Source: Thermoleophilia bacterium
GTDB taxonomy: Bacteria; Actinomycetota; Thermoleophilia; BMS3ABIN01
DNA: 39,071 nucleotides
NCBI GenBank assembly: GCA_014874175.1
Contig: JACWAD010000081.1
Coordinates: 1-39,071, forward strand
Reading direction: 5' to 3'
The notes beneath the pieces were generated by a model that ran no database searches, was not told the DNA's origin, and saw nothing but the letters and a program-made list of their open reading frames with translations. Both the position numbers and the translations under genes were made by a program. Positions 9,049 through 16,981 of this stretch are shown here, in pieces (the stretch's first letter is position 1; each line of letters opens with the position of its first letter).

Positions 9049-9302
9049 ACCATAATCTTGGGCGCCTCTGTCAGGCGCACTGCGGAACGCATCTCGATTG
9101 GAATCAGGCCGTTTGAGACCGCCGAAAGCTAGACGCCGAAGAGAACTTTTTCGGCAAAAAAGGTAACGTCGTGAGCCCCCCATCCTTGACGAAAGTTTTT
9201 CCCTGCTCCGGTCAAATCTTTGACACTCAGCTCTTTTCTTAATTGCTGGCCTAAGCTAGTTTTTTTGCAATCCCAAAACGAAAGCTGCCGGTTTTTAACC
9301 CG

Positions 9303-9376
9303 GGATCCTTCGGCTTTGCCTCAGCGCTTGCCCTGAGACAGGCGAAGGGATGACAAGAAACCTGAGTGAAGGATGG
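9303..9376. repeat. Palindromic intergenic repeat, copy 2 (GATCCTTCGGC...CTCAGCGCTTGCCCTGAG...AAGGGATGACA...CCTGAGTGAAGGATGGG)
   Basis: Clear homology to 26551-26634. Confidence 0.7.
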
Positions 9377-9383
9377 GCGCTTA

Positions 9384-10784
9384 ATGTTTTACGATCAGGC
9401 AACTGTGGAGATACAGGCCGGGAAGGGCGGCAATGGCTGCATCAGTTTCCGCCGTGAAAAATTCGTTCCCAGGGGCGGCCCCGACGGCGGCGACGGCGGC
9501 AGCGGCGGCGATGTCATCTTTGCCGCTGGCGCTAGCCTGCGCGATCTGGCTTTTTTACGCAGGCGCCGCAAACTTAACGCCGGCAACGGCAGGGCGGGGG
9601 AGGGAAACAAAAAACACGGCAGTCGCGGCCGGGACCTGTTGATCGAGGTGCCGTGCGGCACACAGGTTTTCGAGCAAGGCTGGGCGGAAAAACAGGGTTC
9701 CGGTGCCGCGGCGGGAGCGCAGCATGCTGCCCTCCCGCTGGCCGATCTGGTCGCGGCTGGCCAGCGCTATACTATCGCCCACGGGGGTGAAGGAGGGCGT
9801 GGCAACGCCCGCTTTGCAACCTCTACGCGGCGCGCGCCACGTTTTGCCGAGCTGGGCCTGCCAGGCGAAAGAAAAAGGATTATGCTGAAGCTGAAATTGC
9901 TCGCTGACGCCGGCCTCCTCGGTTTTCCCAACGCCGGCAAGTCTTCCCTCATTAGAATAATTTCCAACGCAAAGCCAAAAGTGGCGGATTATCCGTTTAC
10001 CACTGTAGCTCCCATGCTTGGCACTGTAGAAGATCCGCGGTCGCGGAATCAGTTCACCATTGCGGATATTCCCGGCTTGCTGGAAGGGGCAAGCAGGGGT
10101 TCCGGGCTGGGTGACGAGTTCCTGGCGCATCTGGAGCGCAGCAGCCTCCTTATCCATCTTGTTGATGTCAACGGTTATTACGGCAAAAGACCTCTGCAAA
10201 ACTTCAAGATTATCAACAGGGAGCTGGCCGGCTTTAGCCGGGATTTGGCGGCAAAGCCGCAGTTTGTGGTTGTAAATAAAACCGATTTGGTCAGTGAGGA
10301 GCGGGCAGGCGCGGTGGCCAGGTCCCTGGCTGCGGAGGTTGCCAGGCGCTTCCGGGTGGGCGATCCCGCTTTTGCATGGCTTGGGGATGGGGAAGGCCAC
10401 ATTTCGCGGAAAGGCGGCCCGGCGGTGTTAATGGTTTCTGCAGCAACGGGGCAGGGGGCGCAAGCCCTTATCAGCCGCGTTTTTGACCTTCTTGCCCGTT
10501 TACGCCTGAAGCTGCCCGCTAAGCAAGCTGAACAGCTGAGTCATGTCATCTACCGTCCCGGCGAACGGGAAGGCTTCAGCGCAACTGCCGAAAACGGGCG
10601 TTTTTTTGTCAGGGGCCGCGCAGTGGAAAAGCTGGTGGCCCGCATTGATTTTGGCAATGATGAAGCCGTGTCATACCTTAAGCAGCAGCTTGAGCGTTTG
10701 GGTGTCAGTGAAGCTTTACGCCAGGCAGGCGCCAGGAGAGGACAGGCCGTGCAGATCGGGGGAACGGAACTCGAGTTTTGGTAA
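9384..10784 (+). CDS. obgE: GTPase Obg (CgtA)
   Basis: MFYDQATVEIQAGKGGNGCISFRREKFVPRGGPDGGDGG; GFPNAGKSSL P-loop; C-terminal OCT-like domain. ORF extends to GTG 9366 but ATG 9384 fits the family. Confidence 0.95.
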   Translation: MFYDQATVEIQAGKGGNGCISFRREKFVPRGGPDGGDGGSGGDVIFAAGASLRDLAFLRRRRKLNAGNGRAGEGNKKHGSRGRDLLIEVPCGTQVFEQGWAEKQGSGAAAGAQHAALPLADLVAAGQRYTIAHGGEGGRGNARFATSTRRAPRFAELGLPGERKRIMLKLKLLADAGLLGFPNAGKSSLIRIISNAKPKVADYPFTTVAPMLGTVEDPRSRNQFTIADIPGLLEGASRGSGLGDEFLAHLERSSLLIHLVDVNGYYGKRPLQNFKIINRELAGFSRDLAAKPQFVVVNKTDLVSEERAGAVARSLAAEVARRFRVGDPAFAWLGDGEGHISRKGGPAVLMVSAATGQGAQALISRVFDLLARLRLKLPAKQAEQLSHVIYRPGEREGFSATAENGRFFVRGRAVEKLVARIDFGNDEAVSYLKQQLERLGVSEALRQAGARRGQAVQIGGTELEFW

Positions 10785-10836
10785 CGGGGCGGTTTCTAGT
10801 GATTCCAGCCCGGGTTTCGTAGTAGAATCCCCAGCA

Positions 10837-11769
10837 GTGGAAGTATTTGCCGACAGGCTTGCAGCCAGAATTCTAGAAAAGAAATCCCAGGTTTGCGTCG
10901 GACTCGACCCCAGGATTGATTTGATCCCGCCTTTTTTTCTCGCCGGCAATGGGCGGAATGAAAAAGACGGCGGTCAGCTGTCCCGCGTGGCTGAGGCATT
11001 CAAGCAGTTTTCGCTTGCCATTATTGACGCCGTTGCGCCGCACGCGGTAGCCGTCAAACTGCAGCTTGCCTGTTTTGAGCCCTATGGGCCGCCCGGATTT
11101 AGCGTGCTTTGGGAGCTTGCCCGGGCCTGTTCCCGGGCCGGCCTCCTGGTAATTGCCGACGGCAAACGTGGCGACGTTGGCGCTTCGGCCGCCTTGTACT
11201 CGGCGGCGTTCATCGGCCGGCCAGCAGTTTCCGGGGAAGCTTCCGGCTCCGGCCCCGGGTTCGACGCCATGACCGTCAACCCGCTGTTTGGCGAGGACGG
11301 CGTCAAGCCTTTTCTCGATGATTGCCGCCGGTACGGAAAGGGAATTTTTATCCTGGTCAGAACTTCCAATTCTGCCGGAGCCCAGCTTCAGGATCTGCCT
11401 CTCGCAGATGGAGGGTTGTGGCATGAGCGCCTTGCCGGCCTGGTAAATTATTGGGGCTCCGGCCTGACGGGGAGCTCTGGCTACAGCAGCGTGGGGGCGG
11501 TGGTGGGCGCCACCCGTCCTGACGCAGTCATGCGCCTGCGCCGGTTAATGCCGGCGGCCTTTTTTCTGCTGCCGGGATATGGCGCCCAGGGCGGGCGCGC
11601 AGGCGATGTTTGCACCACCTTCGATGCTGAAGGCCTCGGAGGGCTGGTCAGCGCTTCACGTAGTATAATCTACGCTGGCAGCGGCGCCCGTTTTGCGCCC
11701 GCGGCGGCGGCAGCAGCAGAGCAGATGAAGAAAGAACTGTGGAGCGCTGTCAGGCAAAGGCACGGCTAG
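10837..11769 (+). CDS. pyrF: Orotidine 5'-phosphate decarboxylase (subfamily 2)
   Basis: FADRLAARILEKKSQVCVGLDPR; catalytic ADGKRGDVG; PGYGAQGG. ORF track start (10543) overlaps obgE and is too far upstream. Confidence 0.92.
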   Translation: MEVFADRLAARILEKKSQVCVGLDPRIDLIPPFFLAGNGRNEKDGGQLSRVAEAFKQFSLAIIDAVAPHAVAVKLQLACFEPYGPPGFSVLWELARACSRAGLLVIADGKRGDVGASAALYSAAFIGRPAVSGEASGSGPGFDAMTVNPLFGEDGVKPFLDDCRRYGKGIFILVRTSNSAGAQLQDLPLADGGLWHERLAGLVNYWGSGLTGSSGYSSVGAVVGATRPDAVMRLRRLMPAAFFLLPGYGAQGGRAGDVCTTFDAEGLGGLVSASRSIIYAGSGARFAPAAAAAAEQMKKELWSAVRQRHG

Positions 11770-11802
11770 GCCGGAAGCGGCCCGGACCGGCAGCGAGGAT
11801 TC

Positions 11803-12183
11803 ATGGACACCGAGGCTAAAATTATGCGTTTTCTTGCGGTTCTCGGGCTTGCTGGCGCCCTGCTTGCAGTGGGGGTCCTGGCCATTAACGCTGGCGTTTT
11901 GGGAGACGGGTCCGGCGCCGCTGTGACAGTGATGACGGCTGCAGCCGGAGACTCCGGAGGCGGAACAGCCGAGTCCGCGAGTTCCGGAAGCGTAATAGGC
12001 GCATCTCAAGGCCAGCAGGCCGGTGCGTCCACAACTGCCGGCAAGACATATGTTGTGCAGGATGGGGATACTTTTTACAGCATAGCAAGAAAATTTAATG
12101 CTACCATCTCGGATATTCAGAAGCTTAACCCCAACATTGACCCTCAGAACTTGACAACCGGCGTAAAGTTGATTGTGCCGTGA
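11803..12183 (+). CDS. Membrane-anchored LysM-domain protein
   Basis: N-terminal TM, then TYVVQDGDTFYSIARKFNATISDIQKLNPNIDPQNLTTGVKLIVP. Confidence 0.85.
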   Translation: MDTEAKIMRFLAVLGLAGALLAVGVLAINAGVLGDGSGAAVTVMTAAAGDSGGGTAESASSGSVIGASQGQQAGASTTAGKTYVVQDGDTFYSIARKFNATISDIQKLNPNIDPQNLTTGVKLIVP

Positions 12184-13435
12184 GGGAGATACGCTTGGCT
12201 CAAGGGAGAGAAATAAAATCAGGCCCGGCCAGATAAAAAGGGGTTTATTATTACCTCTGCTGGCGCTGCTTTGCTTGGGGGCGTCCCTGGTCCTTGCTCC
12301 GGTGGCTGCGGCGCAGGAGCAACCGCCCCCCGATATCGCCGCCAAGGCCGCCGTAATGATCAATGCCGGCGACGGCCGGGTAATTTACAGCAAGAACCCC
12401 GATATGCAGCTGCCCATGGCCAGCACGACAAAGATGATGACGGCGCTTCTCATCATCGAGGATGGCCATAACATGAACGATACGGTCACCTGCAGCAAGC
12501 GCTGCGCCGAGATAGGCGAGTCTTCCATTTATCTTAAGGAGGGAGAAACCCTGACCGTTGAGCAAATGCTTTATGGCCTGATGCTTCCCAGTGGTAATGA
12601 TTGCGCCATAGCGCTGGCTGAATATGACGCTGGCAGCGTTGAGGCCTTCGTAAACAAGATGAATCAGCGCGCCGCTCAACTAGGCTTGACAAACACTCAT
12701 TTTGTAACTCCTCACGGACTGGACGAGCCGGGGCATTACACCTCTGCCCGAGACTTCGCCAGACTGGGCGCCGTTTTAATGACGCACCAGAAAATTCGCG
12801 AGATTGTCAAGCATTCAGTGTACTCAATTCCCGGCTACGGGCAGCCGGACGGCCGCACACTTATTAACACAAATCATCTATTGGATAAGTATCCGTTCAT
12901 TGACGGCGTCAAGACCGGTTATACGGACAACGCCCAGGAATGTATCATCATCTCCGCCGAGGATCACGGCAACGAGTTTATCCTGTCTTACCTGGGCGGA
13001 CCGACGCTCGGCCAGTGTGACCAGGATGTAATCAACGTGCTTGAATACGGCTTTAGCAAATATGTGGACCGGACCGTAATTGCCACCGGCAGGCAATATG
13101 CACAGCTTGATATCCCGTATTCTCATGGCAAGCTGCCGCTGGCTGCGGCATCAAGCCTGGTCATGCATGTTTACAACCTGGACAATGTCCAGGAGCGGCT
13201 GGTGCTGCCGGACCCGCCGACGCTGCCGATACGGAAGGGAGACAAGGTGGGGCTGGTTGAAGCCTATGACGGCAACAACCTGCTGGGGAGTGTCTATCTG
13301 CTGGCAGGCGAGGACGTCCCCGCCCCGGGCTTCGTTGACAGGATCGGTTATTATCTGTCGTCAATTGTACACGTGTTTGGCCTGGTGTCTGTCTGGCTTC
13401 TCAATAGCGGCCTCAAGGAGACATTTGCTCCATGA
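12173..13435 (+). CDS. dacF: D-alanyl-D-alanine carboxypeptidase (PBP5/DacF family, S11)
   Basis: SxxK STTKMM, SGN (LPSGNDCA), KTG (VKTGYT), signal-like N-term; exact start uncertain (TTG 12173). Confidence 0.9.
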   Translation: MCREGDTLGSRERNKIRPGQIKRGLLLPLLALLCLGASLVLAPVAAAQEQPPPDIAAKAAVMINAGDGRVIYSKNPDMQLPMASTTKMMTALLIIEDGHNMNDTVTCSKRCAEIGESSIYLKEGETLTVEQMLYGLMLPSGNDCAIALAEYDAGSVEAFVNKMNQRAAQLGLTNTHFVTPHGLDEPGHYTSARDFARLGAVLMTHQKIREIVKHSVYSIPGYGQPDGRTLINTNHLLDKYPFIDGVKTGYTDNAQECIIISAEDHGNEFILSYLGGPTLGQCDQDVINVLEYGFSKYVDRTVIATGRQYAQLDIPYSHGKLPLAAASSLVMHVYNLDNVQERLVLPDPPTLPIRKGDKVGLVEAYDGNNLLGSVYLLAGEDVPAPGFVDRIGYYLSSIVHVFGLVSVWLLNSGLKETFAP

Positions 13436-14379
13436 TTGTCACTGTGACGGTAAATGCCGCTCTTGACCGCACGCTGACGGTGCCCAACTTCCAGGCCGGT
13501 TTCCGGCACCGGGCCAGCGAGAGCCTCACGTTACCAGGCGGCAAGGGAGTCAACATCGCCCGGGCGCTGAAGACCCTGGGCCAGCCGGTGATTGCCACCG
13601 GCCTGGCCGGGGGAAAGACAGGCACACGGATTGTTGAGGATCTTACCGCTGAAGGAATCCTTAATGATTTTGTCCGCATCCGGGACGAGTCCAGGACATC
13701 AACGGCCATCATCGACCCCACCAGCAATATCCAGACCGAGGTCAACGAGTACGGGCCGGTCGTGACGCCCCGGGAAGTGCGGGCGTTTATGGAAAAATTT
13801 GCTTACATAGCCAAGGGGGCCGATGTGGTTATCCTGGCCGGGTCGCTGCCCCGCAAGGTCAGGGAAGGCTTTTACCGTGACATGACTACGGCACTGGCCG
13901 CGGCCAATGCCCTGGTGGTGCTCGACAGCGCCGGCGAGCCCTTAAGGCTGGCAGTCAAGGCGGGCCCCGGTCTTGTATCTCCTAACATTTTCGAGGCGGA
14001 AGCGCTTGTTGGGCATGAATTCAGCGAGGACGCGGATTTTCTCATGGCGGCCCGGCAGCTTTGCAAAATGGGCGCCAGGTCCAGCATCATTACCCATTCG
14101 GGCGGTTGCTATGCCTGCCTGGATGATGGTAACGGCAGGAAAGAATTATTCAAGGTTACGATCCCGCCGCTGGATCCGATCAGCACGGTTGGGTCCGGCG
14201 ACTCGTTCCTGGCAGGATTTGTCTCCGCCCGTGTCTCGGGCAGAGAGGGCGGTGACTGCCTCCGCCACGGCGTCGCCTGCGGAGCGGCAAATACGCAGAA
14301 ATACGGCGCCGGAGTCTTCGACCTGCATGAAATGAAGCAACTGCTTGCTAAAACCAGTGCCGAAAAACACGAGCTTTAG
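13432..14379 (+). CDS. 1-phosphofructokinase / tagatose-6-P kinase family (PfkB)
   Basis: TVNAALDRTLTVPNFQ, PGGKGVNIARAL, STVGSGDSFLAGF (GxGD). Confidence 0.9.
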   Translation: MIVTVTVNAALDRTLTVPNFQAGFRHRASESLTLPGGKGVNIARALKTLGQPVIATGLAGGKTGTRIVEDLTAEGILNDFVRIRDESRTSTAIIDPTSNIQTEVNEYGPVVTPREVRAFMEKFAYIAKGADVVILAGSLPRKVREGFYRDMTTALAAANALVVLDSAGEPLRLAVKAGPGLVSPNIFEAEALVGHEFSEDADFLMAARQLCKMGARSSIITHSGGCYACLDDGNGRKELFKVTIPPLDPISTVGSGDSFLAGFVSARVSGREGGDCLRHGVACGAANTQKYGAGVFDLHEMKQLLAKTSAEKHEL

Positions 14380-14400
14380 CGTCCTTGCCTGGCAGAGCAT

Positions 14401-14430
14401 AAAAAAGGAAGCTGACTAGGCTTCCTTTCT
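14401..14430 (-). terminator. Bidirectional intrinsic terminator (stem AAAGGAAGC/GCTTCCTTT, loop TGACTAG)
   Basis: 9-bp perfect stem 14404-14412/14420-14428; A6 at 14401-14406 gives U6 for minus-strand transcription; TTTCTT on the + side. Confidence 0.75.
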
Positions 14431-14625
14431 TAGAGGATGAAGGGTGTTTTGTTGTTCAGAAAATTACGGTGTCCGCTTGCGGAGAGCGGGAAGCTCCGTC
14501 TGGTTTCGACCTGTTCGGCCGTCTTGGCGGGTCTGGTCTCTCTTACCCACTGCAACTTTCCACGATTGCTTTATCGTCAAAGTTCACTGAAAACTTTACA
14601 CCTTGGATCTGATTCAGACGCGCCG

Positions 14626-14766
14626 CTATTTCAGATTGATCGCCGCCGCCAAACCAATGGCGACCATCAGGCCGCTGTAGCCGTGATATCCTGAAAACCA
14701 GAGGTAGACGGCGGTAATAAAACATCCAAGGGTTATAATGAAGTAGACTGGGCGCGGCACTTCCAT
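14626..14766 (-). CDS. Small membrane protein, 44-46 aa (MEVPRPVYFIITLGCFITAVYLWFSGYHGYSGLMVAIGLAAAINLK)
   Basis: AAAGGAG SD upstream (better spaced for GTG at 14760), two hydrophobic segments, upstream TATAAT on minus strand, terminator downstream; below ORF-track cutoff. Confidence 0.6.
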   Translation of the reverse strand: MEVPRPVYFIITLGCFITAVYLWFSGYHGYSGLMVAIGLAAAINLK

Positions 14767-14777
14767 GCTCCTTTGCG

Positions 14778-14806
14778 GTGACAATCAGGCAGACTGATCA
14801 TATTAT
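14778..14806 (+). promoter_or_regulatory. Promoter GTGACA-N17-TATTAT upstream of plsX
   Basis: GTGACA 14778-14783, TATTAT 14801-14806; overlaps a minus-strand TATAAT (14802-14807). Confidence 0.5.
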
Positions 14807-14956
14807 ACTCAATGTTTAAACTGATGATCGTTCTTGCGGCAGCAACAAGGAATGCTGCGCTGCGACGCAGCCTTTTAAGAAAGATTACGACATGGTGATC
14901 GTGTGAAGCGGGGGCAAGGAGGCGGCGCTGCCGGCGGAGAAAATCGCTCCGGCGAC

Positions 14957-15952
14957 ATGGTTGTGCTGGCGCTGGACGCCATGGGCGGGGATTTTGCCCC
15001 GGAGGAGGTGGTTTTGGGCGCCGCTGTTGCCGCCGGGCCATCCTTAAAGGTGCAGCTTGTTGGCAGGAGGGCCGGGATAGAAGAGGCTCTGGCCGGCGCG
15101 AAAGGAAGCGGACGCGATTTCATTGAGGTTATCGATGCTCCGGACGTAATCGGTTTTGACGAGGAGCCGGTGAAGGCCGTGCGCCTGAAGGGCGGCTCTT
15201 CTTTGGTTACCGCCTGCCGCCTGGTTGCTGAGGGACGCGCATCCGGAGCGGTTTCTGCCGGCAATACCGGCGCCATGTTGGCGGCGGCCCTAATACACCT
15301 GGGCCGCATGAAGGGGCTTAAGCGCCCGGGTCTTTGCACAGTGCTTCCGACACCTGGCAAGCCGACCGTATTTATTGACGTGGGCGCAAATTCCGAGGTG
15401 AGGCCGCTGCATTTGCTTGAGTTTGCTAACATGGCCAGCATTTTCGCCGAGAACGTCCTTGAAAGAGCGAACCCTTCCATCGGCCTGGTCTCGATAGGAG
15501 AGGAATCAGTCAAAGGAAACGAGCTGGTGCTAGAGGCGCACAGGCTGATGGCCTCCCAGCCGCAGCTGAATTTCTATGGAAACGTCGAGGGGCGGGATAT
15601 TATCCGCAACGTGGTCGATGTGGTTGTGACCGATGGATTTACCGGCAATGTCTGCCTGAAACTGATGGAAAGCACTTCATCATTAATAGTAGAAGAAGTC
15701 AAAAAAGCTGCGACCGGCAGCGTGCCGGCAAGAATTGGCGGGGCGCTGCTTAAGCGCCGGCTCAGCAATTTCAAGAAAAGCATCGATGCCAAGGAAATCG
15801 GCGGCGCCTACCTGCTGGGAGTGCGCGGGCTGGTGGTTGTCTGCCACGGGAACTCGGGCCGCCGGGCAATAGCCAGCGCCCTCGGCTATGCTGCCCGGGC
15901 TGTGCAGCAGGATCTGGTCGGGAGTCTGGGGGAAAGGGTTGCCTCGCTTTGA
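14957..15952 (+). CDS. plsX: Phosphate acyltransferase PlsX
   Basis: VVLALDAMGGDFAPEEVVLGA, SAGNTGAMLAAALIHLGRMKG; ORF extends upstream to GTG 14903. Confidence 0.95.
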   Translation: MVVLALDAMGGDFAPEEVVLGAAVAAGPSLKVQLVGRRAGIEEALAGAKGSGRDFIEVIDAPDVIGFDEEPVKAVRLKGGSSLVTACRLVAEGRASGAVSAGNTGAMLAAALIHLGRMKGLKRPGLCTVLPTPGKPTVFIDVGANSEVRPLHLLEFANMASIFAENVLERANPSIGLVSIGEESVKGNELVLEAHRLMASQPQLNFYGNVEGRDIIRNVVDVVVTDGFTGNVCLKLMESTSSLIVEEVKKAATGSVPARIGGALLKRRLSNFKKSIDAKEIGGAYLLGVRGLVVVCHGNSGRRAIASALGYAARAVQQDLVGSLGERVASL

Positions 15953-16012
15953 AAATTGTTTTCTTTCGTGTTAGATTCACCCGGATTAAAATGCCGGGCT
16001 ATGGAGGTACGC

Positions 16013-16252
16013 ATGACAAAAGAGGAGATTTTGGGGCAGATAAGGGAGATGCTCGTGGAGCAGCTTGGAGTCGATCAGGCTGACGTGACCATGGAGGCTT
16101 CATTCCAGGATGACCTGGATGCCGATTCCCTGGACCTGGTCGAAATGATAATGGAAATGGAAGACAAGTTTTCAGTCAAGATCTCTGATGAGGAGGCTGA
16201 GCAAATCCGCACGGTGGGGCAGGCCGTCGATTTCGTCGCCGAGCGGGCTTAA
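16013..16252 (+). CDS. acpP: Acyl carrier protein
   Basis: DDLDADSLDLVEMIMEMEDKFSVKI (phosphopantetheine Ser); SD TGGAGG; ORF-track start 15956 not favoured. Confidence 0.96.
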   Translation: MTKEEILGQIREMLVEQLGVDQADVTMEASFQDDLDADSLDLVEMIMEMEDKFSVKISDEEAEQIRTVGQAVDFVAERA

Positions 16253-16281
16253 TGCTTTTCTGAAACGGAGAATCATATTTA

Positions 16282-16962
16282 GTGTTATCTCTTGCTGAAC
16301 TAGCGCAGCAGCTTAAGCCGGATCTTGCCCGGCAGGTTTTCACCCACTCCTCGTGGGCGTCGGAAAGAACTCTCTCCTATGAGCGCCTGGAATTTCTTGG
16401 CGACAGCGTTCTTGGCATTTGCATCAGCGCAGAAATTTACCGCCGTTACCCTGATTACAATGAAGGCGAGCTGGCCAAGGTGCGCGCCTACGTTGTCAGC
16501 CGGTATACCTGCGCCAAGGTTGGCGCCTTCCTGGGTCTGAACCGGCGGCTGGCCGAGTCTGCCGAGGAGGCAGAGGTGGCCAATCTGGCCTCTTTGGCTG
16601 AGAACGCCAACGTGCTGGCGGCGGTGCTGGAGGCGCTTATCGGCGCCCTTTACCTGCAGTTCGGACTTAAAGACATGATGGGCGCCGTGATCGGCGCTTT
16701 CGATGAGCATATTGCCTACGCCGCCAGCGAGCATGAGGATTACAAGACTGTTCTCCAGGAACATGTGGCCAAATCAGGTCAGGAAGTCTCTTACGAAGTC
16801 GTGGACGTGGAGGGGCCGCCGCACGCGCGCACCTTCACATCTCAGGTGAGCCTGGAGGGCAGGGTGCTGGGCCGGGGAACCGGCAGGACAAAGAAGGTGT
16901 CGCAGCAGGAAGCGGCGAAGGAAGCCCTAAGTGTGCTCAGGATACAGGGGGGATCAGACTGA
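16282..16962 (+). CDS. rnc: Ribonuclease III
   Basis: ERLEFLGDSVLG signature and C-terminal dsRBD; GTG start. Confidence 0.95.
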   Translation: MLSLAELAQQLKPDLARQVFTHSSWASERTLSYERLEFLGDSVLGICISAEIYRRYPDYNEGELAKVRAYVVSRYTCAKVGAFLGLNRRLAESAEEAEVANLASLAENANVLAAVLEALIGALYLQFGLKDMMGAVIGAFDEHIAYAASEHEDYKTVLQEHVAKSGQEVSYEVVDVEGPPHARTFTSQVSLEGRVLGRGTGRTKKVSQQEAAKEALSVLRIQGGSD

Positions 16963-16981
16963 CTTTTTTGAGAGGAGGCTG

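Noticed and set aside
9061-9078. Terminator after rpmA (GCGCCT-CTGTC-AGGCGC)
   Set aside because: Stem present but no following U-tract on either strand.
9555-10400. 281-aa minus ORF over obgE
   Set aside because: Antisense to the conserved Obg G domain; no recognisable domain or start context.
11656-12363. 235-aa minus ORF across pyrF end, LysM gene and dacF start
   Set aside because: Spans three well-supported + genes; composition typical of an antisense shadow.
14437-14694. 85-aa + ORF after pfkB
   Set aside because: No SD of note or recognisable domain; overlaps the minus-strand transcription unit.
14543-14725. 60-aa minus ORF overlapping the 46-aa small membrane protein in another frame (ends ...LNQIQGVKFSVNFDDKAIVESCSG)
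   Set aside because: No SD and less membrane-like; its C-terminal part is curious but unsupported without homology search.
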